Position numbers and translations under genes: made by a program. From Fragilaria crotonensis (Eukaryota; Bacillariophyta; Fragilariophyceae; Fragilariales; Fragilariaceae), in contig JAKSYS010000517.1 in assembly GCA_022925895.1 (NCBI GenBank), positions 1-44,768 of the forward strand: a DNA stretch of 44,768 nucleotides. Direction: 5' to 3'. A model generated the notes under the pieces. That model was not told where the DNA came from, did no database searches, and saw only the letters and a program-made list of their open reading frames with translations. Shown in pieces: positions 10,015 through 20,123 of the stretch; positions within the stretch are counted from its first letter, which is position 1, and the number at the start of each line of letters is the position of its first letter.

Positions 10015-11797
10015 TAATTATTTCAAGGTTTCTGGACAATGAAGCAACGGCCGTAGGATAGGCGTGTTCGTCGCTCCTACCGCCGGTTCAAGTACATCTT
10101 CGTTACACAGTCGTTCGCAATCCTTCTAAACACCACAACCTGAGTCTTGGGAACGGGAAAAGGTTTACAATGGATCGGGTGGGCATTTTCATTGAGTTCC
10201 AGACGAATTTTCTTCTTGCTGGTATACTTCTTTAGTTTACCGTCAAATAACTGGTCATTTCCCATAATGCCGATTACAATTGCTGTCATTCCGCAGTGCT
10301 GAGAGGTTCTTTCTGTTCAATTACGTCGCTAATTTTCGCCTTCTCGTATTTGGCATCTTTAATTCCCACGGCGTAGGAGTCGTCCTCGTTATCCTCGTCG
10401 TCTCGATATAGAACGTTGGCGTTTTACCTCTCTTCTTCATCAAAAGCACTTGTCCTTCCATCTTCATTGTTCCAAGTTTCAATTCTCGCAACAAATCTCT
10501 TCCAATAATGGCGTTGTGGTGGCGCACATCTTCATTGTCAAGCACCCACCAGAAAGCATGCTGATCCACTTGTAATGATCTCGAAAACTCTGGAAGCGTT
10601 ATTTTTTGGGCCCGGACCGACAAATTTCTCATAGTCTCTCCGCCTAAGGTGGTCTCGCCTTGCGTTCCACGTGGTGTAACGTAGGTGTCGCACCCTTGGG
10701 CGGGTAAAACGCTCCTTTTGATATAAGAACTAGTGCTCCCAGGATTGAACAACACAATCATTGCTTTATCAGTAAATTTTCCATGTTTAGTTTCAATCTG
10801 CATAAGGCTGCACGGTACAGTTTCACATTCAACGTTGTCATTTTCATTCTTTTCCGTCACGTGATACATTTCCATTACCTACAAAATCACACGCATTTTC
10901 ACAATATACTTTCCCTGAATTGGACTCATTCTGCTGCCCGTTAATCATTAATTGTTAATTTCATTCGGGCATTCCAATATTGTTCATGTAATGGTTGTCT
11001 TTGCAACTTGAACTGACTGTTTCATCACGACGTTCTCTGCCGTTGTTGTTATTGAGTTCTTCAATGTTGTTTCCATTGGAGCCATTTCCTCGACTTGCAT
11101 TCCCATCATTCGTGAATTCCCTCGAGTGAAAGTGTCTTTCCACTCCTCCGGCATCATAGCTATTGTAGAACATGGATTTCATTTCATCTGCCCTTAGATG
11201 TACCGGCATTTCTCCGCTTTCCATTGGAAGATCTTTGGCATACATACACAAACCCTGAAATCGGCGAGAAACCTCCATGACACGCATGTTTTGTGGTTTT
11301 ACCGTAGTTCGTAAATACTCCATTAAAGACCGATACGCCGTTTCATCCACAATCATGGTAATGAACAACCTAAAGGTCGCTCATTCCTATTTCTAAGGAG
11401 GAGTGTAGCGTTCGCAAGGACGTCCCAAGCAATTCGTGAATGGCCACGGAGCATGTCGCGATAGCAGTCAAGCCATTCTGCACCTTCCAAGTTAAGCTTT
11501 TGAGCTGCTTCAAGAAATTCATGATAACAGGACAAAACCTGTTCCAAACTTTCCAAATCGTGTGTAGGTACCATCACCTTCTTAAACGTAGTAATCATCA
11601 AAAGTATTCATTAGTTCAGCAGTAGGTATTTCATCAATTTCAAGGGTAGTTAACAAGGTTGAAGGAGCCAAACTCTCCAACTGGGCACGCCTCTCATTCA
11701 AAGGTTCAGCTCATGATATTGTATTGGACAAGTCAGCCTTCTAAGTCTCTTGTCTGATCAGAATGCATGACCTTGAAGGTAATGTCAATTATTTCAA
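9996..11797. repeat. imperfect about 30-bp direct repeat flanking the gypsy relic
   Basis: 9996-10026 (TCTTGAAGGTAGTGTC...) and 11771-11797 (CCTTGAAGGTAATGTC...) share TTGAAGGTARTGTCRATTA and TTTCAA with one 4-bp gap. They bracket the gypsy fragment. They may be LTR remnants or an unrelated short repeat at which deletion occurred; I cannot decide. Confidence 0.4.
10015..11601 (-). pseudogene. truncated Ty3/gypsy gag-protease-RT relic
   Basis: Minus strand, in order: a Gag fragment (11601-11353, WLDCYRDMLRGHSRIAWDVL) continued in another frame (11368-10961, TAYRSLMEYLRTTVKPQNM; Asn-rich end); a retropepsin-like domain (10875-10321) with MIVLFNPGSTSSYI and AIIGRDLLRELKLG; the first residues of a gypsy RT (10289-10077, KKIRLELNENAHPIHCKPF, then PFPVPK), continuing after a frameshift as CERLCNEDVLEPAVG to about 10015. 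The protease active-site Asp (DSG/DPG type) reads Asn (AAT), consistent with a C-to-T change on the plus strand. The rest of pol (RT core, RNase H, integrase) and clear LTRs are missing. The relic is dead and 3'-truncated. Confidence 0.78.
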
Positions 11798-12448
11798 TGT
11801 TAAAAGGCTGAGTTTGGGGAAGTAAAGATCTCCCCGAACAAGTCGCAACAGTTTAAACTAGCGACTAGCGACGGACCCACATGTAAACATGTAAACCTAA
11901 GCCTCGAGCTCCAAGTTCTGAGAGCTCGTACGCGGCTAGGCTGGAGTGGTTAAGTCCCTCGGCTCATGCATATGCCCTCCTCACTCGTTAGTATCGCCCT
12001 CCGCCATAAGCGATATTGAGATGATACCCATCCATACGCAACTCGACCAACGTTCAACATTCATCATTCATGTAACATTGCACGCCAGTACAGCACTGTC
12101 CTTGTGGAGAATCAGGACGTTGTGCTGCTGCGAACGAAACGGTACTGCAACAGGTAGTACGTCATGTGTCATGTCTAATGCAGCAGGCTATGGTCACCCT
12201 AAATACGGGAACAACGCTGTCATTGTTTTGACTTGTAGCTACAGTCCAAGTTCTTCGACAAGTACATTCATGGCTACCGTGTTCGACTCGTATCGCGAGA
12301 ACGCTCTGAGAGAATACAAAGTCTTCCGAGGTATTTCATGTCTGGTCGCCCCTGGCATGCGTCGACAACCCAGTATTGGCGACGGCGATCACACAATCCC
12401 CTGCTTTGCACTGAATTTTGGTCACATGGCGAAGGAAGGGAGGTTCTC
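11602..12448. other. intergenic, between gypsy relic and the 3' end of the protease gene
   Basis: No recognisable gene. The longest plus ORF (11946-12452) starts at GTG, has no family resemblance and runs antisense into the protease 3' end; I do not call it. Confidence 0.45.
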
Positions 12449-13369
12449 CTAGACGGGAGCTGCTGAAGGAGCATGGATCACGCAAGAAAGCAAAATATGG
12501 CTGCTCATTTCGCAGATACCTTTTTGAATGAAACCAATATAAGAAGAAACCTTGGCGTACACACCAAACTTCTCCGCCCTGCCACAACCTGATCCCCATG
12601 ACGTGATTCCGATGATCACGTCGTCATCTGGAGAATCATTTTGTCTCAAAAGAGGACCTCCAGAGTCCCCGGAGCATGCATCCTTCCCAACCTCACTCGT
12701 TCCTGCGCATATCATTGCGGCTGGTACTACCGCCCCATTGTAGGAGTCCCCGTCATTACAATCGCGGTACGATACGACATTGATATCCACAACTTGTAGA
12801 CTTGACGCGTACATCCCAGACTCACTGATCAAACCCAGACCAATGGTTTTAACGCGCGTTCCCGGACGAGGAGTTCTCCCTGGTTGAGCCAGCCGCGGCA
12901 TTGGAACACCCGAAACTTTTTCATGTAGCTTGAACAGTGCAACATCGTTTGCATTCGTCATAACATTGTACTCTGGATGCACCATGAGCTGGACGACATT
13001 TCTGTTGTACTCGTGCCCCGTTCGTCCTTCGGTTATTGACGTCTTGTTCACCGACGCACTAATTGCAAAGATTTTAATTCCATTGTGAATGAGTTCCGCG
13101 TAGCAGTGAGCTGCAGTCAAGACTATATCCGGGTGAATCAAGGTTCCTCCACATCGATATGGACCGTCATCGGTTGTCATGACAAGGTATGTGTAGTATG
13201 GGTAACGTGTCGTATCCGCATTGTCGCCACCAACGATTCGAGTGCTCAGAGATCGTCCAGAGGTGTTGGTTTCATGATCGTTTCGATCCAACTGGGTCGA
13301 AGCACCGATTGCCACGAAGGATGACAGGTTTAGCAGTATCGCAATCACACAAAGGGCCGACCCAACCAT
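12449..13369 (-). CDS. secreted trypsin-like serine protease (S1 family)
   Basis: 306 codons, uninterrupted, ATG at 13369. Residues about 1-23 form a hydrophobic signal peptide. The propeptide ends at Arg44, followed by the activation site IVGG (45-48). The catalytic triad is complete: His88 in TAAHC, Asp142 in NDVALFKL, Ser236 in GDSGGP. Asp230, six residues before the active Ser, is the S1-pocket Asp, so cleavage after Lys/Arg is expected. SWGSGCG (258-264) gives the usual substrate-binding loop. The tail GICEMSSHILLSC resembles the Cys-containing tail common in stramenopile S1 proteases. It probably acts outside the cell or in the endomembrane system. No intron is needed: a GTATCT donor-like site near 12519 exists, but using it leads quickly to a stop or an unfamiliar tail. 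Confidence 0.93.
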   Translation of the reverse strand: MVGSALCVIAILLNLSSFVAIGASTQLDRNDHETNTSGRSLSTRIVGGDNADTTRYPYYTYLVMTTDDGPYRCGGTLIHPDIVLTAAHCYAELIHNGIKIFAISASVNKTSITEGRTGHEYNRNVVQLMVHPEYNVMTNANDVALFKLHEKVSGVPMPRLAQPGRTPRPGTRVKTIGLGLISESGMYASSLQVVDINVVSYRDCNDGDSYNGAVVPAAMICAGTSEVGKDACSGDSGGPLLRQNDSPDDDVIIGITSWGSGCGRAEKFGVYAKVSSYIGFIQKGICEMSSHILLSCVIHAPSAAPV

Positions 13370-14443
13370 GGTCTATCGATAAATGTAGACTAAAGGGATA
13401 TTTCGTCATGTCGTAACGAAGCAAAAAAATGAGTTGGTGGCAGTTGAATTTGATAGAAAAAATATTGCTGTTCCAAATTGATATGCGTATCTGTATACCT
13501 GGTTTCTGGTATCTTCTGTACAGTAGTAGAGAGCCAGTATCTCGCATACTGTTGTTGTACGTGAGGAGTTACGTACGAAATGCTCGTAAATATCATTGAG
13601 AGAGGATAAATCTTTGTGATCAGTAGCGGTGCTGACTGATAACTACCGGTAGTTTGTATTTCCAGGTACTACGGTAGAGTACTGTACTCCGAGTTCTGCA
13701 GTACTCGGATTACATACATAATACACAATACTAGTACTCCAGTACTCCAAGTATATAATACTGGTCGAGTATTCCACACTTCCACACATACACTCTATGC
13801 ATACACTCGATACCTGGGTACTGCTACTAGCTACTCGGAGTACAATAGTACAAAATACTAAAGTTCCGGTGTATGCATACAGTACAAGTACTAAGCACTG
13901 AGTACTGCTCATGCGTACTCTACTGGAGTAGACTACGAAACCTACGTACTACTTCCGTAGTACTGTCTTAGTAGTAGATGTGATAACTTTCTCAGCGTGG
14001 CAATGCATGCGTATGAGCAACACAGTATACAGTATACAGTATACAGTGTAAGCACGCAAAAGCCCCTCGTGCACTTTCACAAGATTCATTGAAAAGCCTC
14101 ATGCGAGGCCATTCGCCGACAGTTACTGCCCCTTGAATCGGCATATACCATAGGATACAGTTAAAAACCTGTGTTTTGGACACTTTCCAAGATGGTGCGG
14201 GGTGATCTAGACCAAATTTTTCGCAACGAGTTACATCTGTCGTTCAAAACTGCACAGACGAAAGATCCTGCTCCAAATAAGAAGTGTACGTACCGTGGTA
14301 CTCCAGTACAATTACACCAGTCTACCAGCTCGTCAAGGCGCTCGAGACCGTGCACTATCGGCAATAGGCACAAAACGGGCAGCAATCGCCGTTCGACCAT
14401 TTTCCATTTGCATCGACTTTGCTGTCGATCATCGCTGATTCTC
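13370..14443. other. divergent intergenic region, rich in GTAC/AGTACT palindromes
   Basis: This lies between the divergently transcribed protease (minus) and oxygenase-like gene (plus), so it should hold both promoters. From about 13635 to 13970 it is densely packed with short palindromic words: ACTACCGGTAGT, GTACTCCGAG, TACTCGGAGTA, AGTACTGTACT. A CAGTATA tandem (about 3 copies) lies near 14027-14046. No coding sequence is recognised. An in-frame upstream ATG at 14192 exists for the oxygenase-like gene. Confidence 0.55.
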
Positions 14444-15799
14444 ATGAACCTACTTGTTCCTTCTGTCCTGGTCCTCTGCATGGGCTCTGCGTCTGCAGTC
14501 ATTTCGCCAACGCGAATCTCATACGAGTCGATTGTCAATCACCGAGACGCTGATCGACTCTTGCACGCACTCGAGACCGTTGGTATCGTGAGTATCACGA
14601 ATATTCCTCATCTTCACAAGAAATCTCTTCTCCAATCCCTTCCAGAGTGCATCAAGAAGATTGGTGTTGAATCCACCTTTGCCGATGGTACGATTCGTCG
14701 CACCATCGCCACCCACTCTCAAGGATCCCACATGTGGGACGCCACTACAAACGGTGACGAGTCGTGCCAGTCCTTTGCCTCACAGAACGGTGCATTCCGC
14801 TCGGTGATTGGTCAGGTAGTGAGCGACTTTGGGTTGTTTCTTGAAGACGCCCTCTCACTGAAAACGAGTCTCCTGCAGCATACCACACGCAAGGACGAGA
14901 CCTTTTCTCTCGTGGATATCGTTCATCAGGGTGATCATCTCGAACATTTTCACGCCTACTACACTTCGACCATGCATGATACGGACCTTGACACTACCAT
15001 TGATTGGCACATCGATCAAGGTTTATTGTTAGCCTTCAGTCCTGGACAGTCGAGTGGCCAAACTACCGACGGATTCTTCATCCAGCTCGAGGATGGATCC
15101 ACCGAAACGGTACGATTCGATCAGGAGGACGAAATCGTCTTCTTCTTTGGGGATGGTGCAAATCAAATCATCAACCCGGTCTTGATCAAGCACGGCAGGA
15201 GTCCCATGAGAGTTCTCCCACATGCCCTCAAGATGCCACGACTTGACGAGGAGCGTCTTTGGTACGGTCGCATGGTGTTGGCACCTGCCGATGCTCTCCA
15301 TCCCGTCCATCTCAAATCGTTTGGTGACATTCGCAACAATATGATCCAACAAGATGAAGATTACCTCTCCATCGGGTGTTCCTCGTCTGCTGTCGCTCGT
15401 CTGTTGCACGAGGACGAGAATACAGCTTGCAACGAAACAATGTCATCGTATTGCTGGCATTCGTGCATGAACTACACGGACTACGATGCATCTCCGGATC
15501 TCTGTACCGGTCGCGCCTTGATGTTCGGCTGTGTGGATGAAGATGGAAACGAGTGGCCAGATACGCACAATGCGTCGTTCATGCTGAGGTGTGTCGAAAC
15601 CATCATTCCTGTAAGCAACGAGTCTGGTACGCACGATGACGACCATCTGGATCACGACGATGGAGGTGCCGGAGGTCGCAAGAATACCACGACAGGTGGA
15701 GGAGGCGGTGGCAGTGGCAAGTCAGTAGCACACATCTCATTGTTGTCTCGTGCTGCCGTTCTCCTAGCGGGCATCGCTGGGTTTGCCGGATGCATGTAG
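14444..15799 (+). CDS. secreted 2OG-Fe(II) oxygenase-like protein with Cys-rich domain and probable GPI anchor
   Basis: 451 codons from ATG 14444, chosen because it starts a clear signal peptide (MNLLVPSVLVLCMGSASA, residues 1-18). The frame stays open upstream (ATG 14192), but that longer N-terminus is basic, Ser-rich and unlike a signal. Residues about 25-280 look like an isopenicillin-N-synthase/2OG-oxygenase fold: WHIDQG with His189 and Asp191 (HxD iron ligands), then FFIQLEDGS, EIVFFFGDGANQI and LPHALKMP with His260 as the probable third ligand, and YGRMVLAP with an Arg that may hold 2-oxoglutarate. Residues about 310-385 carry seven Cys (e.g. YCWHSC, FGCVDEDGNEW). A Gly-rich linker follows and the C-terminus (about 428-451) is hydrophobic, as for GPI attachment. 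Role, by inference: hydroxylation of a substrate in the secretory pathway or at the cell surface. Substrate unknown. Confidence 0.8.
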   Translation: MNLLVPSVLVLCMGSASAVISPTRISYESIVNHRDADRLLHALETVGIVSITNIPHLHKKSLLQSLPECIKKIGVESTFADGTIRRTIATHSQGSHMWDATTNGDESCQSFASQNGAFRSVIGQVVSDFGLFLEDALSLKTSLLQHTTRKDETFSLVDIVHQGDHLEHFHAYYTSTMHDTDLDTTIDWHIDQGLLLAFSPGQSSGQTTDGFFIQLEDGSTETVRFDQEDEIVFFFGDGANQIINPVLIKHGRSPMRVLPHALKMPRLDEERLWYGRMVLAPADALHPVHLKSFGDIRNNMIQQDEDYLSIGCSSSAVARLLHEDENTACNETMSSYCWHSCMNYTDYDASPDLCTGRALMFGCVDEDGNEWPDTHNASFMLRCVETIIPVSNESGTHDDDHLDHDDGGAGGRKNTTTGGGGGGSGKSVAHISLLSRAAVLLAGIAGFAGCM

Positions 15800-18143
15800 G
15801 TATGTGTAGTCCATTTTAGTGGTTAATGGCGAGGATAAGTTGGATGACTACGTTACTTGTGTCTTCCTTGCATACAGAGAGTCAAAATTATCGACTGGAA
15901 TGGACAGCATTCGCCTCTGGACTAGGCGACAGAGAACAAGAATTGGTGCAGGTTGATATTGACCATCATTGAATGCATAGAGCACCCTCAACTCCGATGA
16001 AAGTCTCGATGCCCTAGCTAGTAGATTACTGGATGTCAAGGCTTTTAAGGAGATTTGAATTGCTCTTGGTTTTAAAACAGTAAAACAAAGATGGCGCATT
16101 TTGCACTAGTCTATGGTATATCATTTGATTTTCTAAACAAGTATTCCGTCACCGCATTTGATTTTTTAACGTCCTTGCCATCAAACGCACATAGTAGTAT
16201 ATTCAGCTCAATGCCTTCGCTCAAACTCAAGCGTCCCCTATTTAATGGTGCAATGCAACTCTCGATTCCAACAAACATCAAATCTAAGTCAGTAATTTGA
16301 ATGTCATTACCATCATGGGTACATACATTTTAGTTCAATGCAGCGAGCGAGGCAGGTTAATCCACCACAATACATACATCATTGCTGACAATCATTTCGT
16401 TCACGTTGATGATAAACGAAGCAGCAAGAGAGAGTGACACAAAACATTGTTGCAACAGATGAGATATCAGCACCATACATAATGCTCTTCTGCGCTTTCG
16501 CTCTTCCTCGTCACTTAGATGACATTAGAAATTGCACATTTGAACTGAAAAAAGTATATGGCCATTTATTGAAGGTACTGCAGTAGCCATAAAGATGTCA
16601 TCAGCATGCTAGATGCAAGTGAGACACACCCTGTACATATTTGATTGACATGACAATGATGCACTTGGCTTGATTGGAACAAATCCAGGCACCAAAGAGT
16701 CCAGAAAGCAACCAGCTAAGCAGGGTTTAGGAGCCACAAAGGCAAATTTATTTATTGATCAGGCATTTCGAAAACTTTGAACCTCAGAAGAGTGACTTTG
16801 CTGACATCCTTGTGATGCTCAAGGGAATCCATTATAAGATCAGACGATGCATGGCAAGTGAACAGATGCCTTAACTACATCAAGGAAGGATGCCAGCACA
16901 AATCAATACACCAGGAGGTGCAACACATATGTATCCTGTGCTCTTTCCTTTGGCGCAGCAGGAGCAAGTGACGGATAATGGTGACCACAATGCAAAACAA
17001 GAAGACAACATTGCTAACAACAAAAACCTGCTGGAGTACCAAATCATGTACCCCAGAAGAATCTTTGATTGCAAATTGGTTGCGAGAGTAAACTCCAAAT
17101 AATGATGCAATAGGTAGATGTATAGCCGCAATATTTGTTTGAGTTCTATGCTTTTTCTAATTCTTCAACTTGAGCTTGCCTTGGCTGAATTAAGGTGCAG
17201 TGATCTGTAATTTGAATCGTATTGTTCAATGCCAGAAAATCATTTATCTCCTTGCCTGTTGTTAAGACACATCCTCTCTGCCAAGTCTACTGTCCTGTCA
17301 AATCACCCATCATATTGAATACAAACTGAGGCAGTGCCAATGCCAAATACATACTTTGTACTTGAAATGTCAATATTTCTGATTAATAATAGTCCTGTCT
17401 CATTTTTGAATGCCCATGAGCCCATTGTACAACAAACATCCGGTTCAAGCCTTTCCTGTTGATCGGCGATTCTATGAGCTTGATTCAATTGCTTTATCAT
17501 ATAACTTCGATTCATCATTTGCACTGTAAGGTTGAGCAAAATGTGAGCAAGCATTGCCAGATTCCCACTGAGAGGAATATCACTGGGAACAGTGATTATT
17601 GTTTTGATCCTTGCCCATTCCAACACTTTTGGTCGTTTGGCCTGCCGTTGAATTGTCATGCCTATTGTCAATGAATGGGTCCTGGCCTTTTCAAAACACA
17701 GTTCTTGTCTTCCCCTTGGTGAGGTGATTCCATCAATTGTTGTGATCCAGAAGAAGCCAGACATGTCTTGACCTGAAAGGGAATGTCAGAATCCTTGTAG
17801 TTTGATTCCTTTGGTGTCGACAATGATGTTGTTGGCATCTTGGTGACCACCGTCATTATGGCTGCATGACTGGAGTGTATTCAATCTTCAATGTTGACCT
17901 TCATATTCATGTGAACACAAAGTTGCTCTGCTTGTACCAATCTATAACAAATTACTTCTTCCTGCTTTGTCAAGAAATGTCTGCTGCATTACCTGGTGCA
18001 TAGCTACCGATAGACAAGAAAAAATAAATGATGCTGGAATGTGTCTGCCACATGGGTACATATCAATTCCACTTCTGTCCATGCTGCGTTGGCACAGCTT
18101 ACAACAGATTTAGGGGCATTAGTACCCAACTTCATTCCAAACC
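15800..18143. other. long non-coding stretch, probably degraded repeats
   Basis: I recognise no gene. Unassigned open stretches are 15848-16099 minus (83 codons), 16890-17102 plus, 16880-17131 minus and 17303-17764 minus (153 codons, ATG; ...SWAFKNETGLLLIRN...). None shows a family motif. Texture and position between transposon relics suggest old transposon debris. Confidence 0.4.
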
Positions 18144-20123
18144 ATGCGATGTTATGTGTCCCACCATGAACTAATGGCACATGGTCGGCCACGCATTAAT
18201 CGGCTCAGAGTTGTGCACTTATTCGAGGCCGATTTCAACTTCTACTTAAGGCTCCGATGGGGGCACCACCTCGTTCGCCGAGCACTATTGCTGGACCTTT
18301 TACACGACGGGCAACATGGATCTATCCCGGGTTGCGTGGCGCTTGACCTAGTAGTGCTCACTCAGCTATCTAGCCATCTCTGTCCGGTTCTAATGCATGA
18401 TTATGCTCGCTTTGATAATGATGCCTCCTCTTGTTACGATCGCATCATTGTTGGCCTTGGGATCCTTGCGGCCCGGAAATGTGGAATGCCACATCACGCC
18501 ATCAGAATGCATGCAGATTCTCTGGAGTTCATGAAATACACCATGAAAACGGTTCACCGTACATCAAATGACAACTACCATGGGACAGTTTTCTCTACAT
18601 TATTTGGCTCTGGTCAGGGGAGTGGTGCCTCACCAGTATTTTGGCTCTCTCTTGTCGTTATCTTGCTGCAAACGCTGGACCGCCTGATACCCGATCGAGT
18701 CAAACTTTCGGTGCCCTCTGGGGGTATCGTTCATACAAGGTTATCTGACGCATTCGTCGACGACACTCCACTCAGTTTTACCTCGTCATCGAACGACACC
18801 GACATCGATGACCTTATTGCTAGATTAAAAAAAGTCGCACAGACGTTGGAACACCTACTCTTTTTGTCAGGCGGCGGCAAACTTACTCTGGCAAAGTGCT
18901 CTAGGTTCATCGTTCGGTGGGAATGGACAAAGGGTCATCCAGTGATTAGACCAATTGCGGCAACGGATAGAGAAGTCCGGGTATAATGTTCAAAATGCAT
19001 CCTCGATCATCAAACAAACAGCACTGGATGAGTCTACACGCATGCTTGGGGTCCTTATGAATCCTCTTGGTAACTTTGGCTAACATTTGAAGAAGAAAGC
19101 AGACATAGTATTTGCGAATCGTATATCATCACAGCGTCTACTTTGATCTGCGTCAGACATCCGCATCTTTCATTGGACTATGTACGTGCCTTCTATGAGG
19201 TATGGCTAGGCGGCGGTTGCAATCAGCGAAGAGGAGTTGAGCAAAGTCCAATCTCGCATCATTCCAGCAATTTTTATGAAGTTGAATGTCCAAAGTACCA
19301 TTGCAACATCTATCAGACGTGGACCTGGGGAGCTGGGAGGTCTTGATCTTTATGACTTGTGCATAGAAGTGGGAATTGATTCCCTGAAATTTTTTCGAGA
19401 CGCCATATATAACGATTCAGAGAATGGCAAACTGCTCCGGCTCAATCTGCAATACTCACAAATCGAAGCCGGAATCGGTCAGGATCTGCTCCAGTTTCCC
19501 AATATTCATCTTTCTTATCTTTAATCTGACCTGGATTCTATCACTTCGGCAATTCCTATCGCTTGACGACATGTCCGTCGTCGTTAGCAACGCATGTAAG
19601 ATTCAGCTCGCTCCGTGGCGGTTCTGACAAATAACTCATGCAATGAACTCATCTTGCAAGGTATTCAACTGCTCAGCAAAAGGATATCAACCTTGTCCGT
19701 CTTTTTCTTTAAGTCAATATGCTTGCTGATATAACGGAACAATCTGAAACGAATGGATGCTGCAAGAGGCAAAGCTCGAATGCGATCCATCATATATGCA
19801 ACCCACGAGTTTACAAGATCCATCTGGCTTTCGAGGAAGTCAGCTCTCCATGATAAAGAGGATGTTGACGCAAGGGACACTCGCGCCACTGACATTGCGG
19901 AGATCGGACTCTATCACAGCATCATGCCACATCTTCTACCCCTTCACAATCAGCACTAGTACTGCTCCGGCTCTTTGGACAATTACTTTCAGGATCAGCA
20001 TCGAATCGCCGCAGACAATGGCTACGACTAGTGAAACAATCCATGGCTGCATATGAGCGAGATGGTTCCAGACAATCTCTTTTGACGTCATTTTTCCTAC
20101 GTAATACGTCTTGATGCGACAAA
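18144..20123 (+). pseudogene. non-LTR (LINE-like) reverse transcriptase relic of a diatom family
   Basis: An open segment (18144-18986, 280 codons) carries RT motifs: NRLRVVHLFEADFNFYLRLR (about 20-38), LLHDGQHGSIPG (about 52-63), motif A region HDYARFDNDASSCYDR (85-100), FGSGQGSGASPVFWLS (154-169) and motif C FVDDT (204-208), followed by LFLSGGGKLTLAKCSRF. Related pieces follow in shifted frames: GELGGLDLYDLCIEVGID (about 19330-19385), SYLNLTWILSLRQFL (about 19510-19560), IGLYHSIMPHLLPLHNQH (about 19900-19955) and RRRQWLRLVKQSMAAYERDG (about 20008-20070), ending at a TGA at about 20123. FVDDT in place of YADD is normal for this diatom group as I know it. Several stops and frameshifts after 18986 make it a pseudogene. 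No endonuclease domain was found upstream. Confidence 0.78.

Noticed and set aside
11930-12010. tRNA-like D-arm text (GGAGTGGTTAAGTCC)
   Set aside because: No T-arm (TTCGANNCC-like) and no matching acceptor stem within tRNA distance.
11946-12452. 168-codon plus-strand ORF
   Set aside because: It starts at GTG, has no family resemblance, mixed composition, and overlaps the protease 3' end in antisense.
12336-12519. Possible intron and extra exon at the 3' end of the trypsin-like gene
   Set aside because: A GTATCT donor exists, but most acceptors give an immediate stop, and the unspliced tail already fits the usual Cys-containing C-terminus.
14171-14443. N-terminal extension of the oxygenase-like ORF
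   Set aside because: The open frame begins at GTG; even from ATG 14192 the extension is basic and Ser-rich and would bury the clear signal peptide that starts at 14444.
17303-17764. 153-codon minus ORF starting with ATG
   Set aside because: No motif or family recognised and surrounded by non-coding texture; too weak to call a gene.
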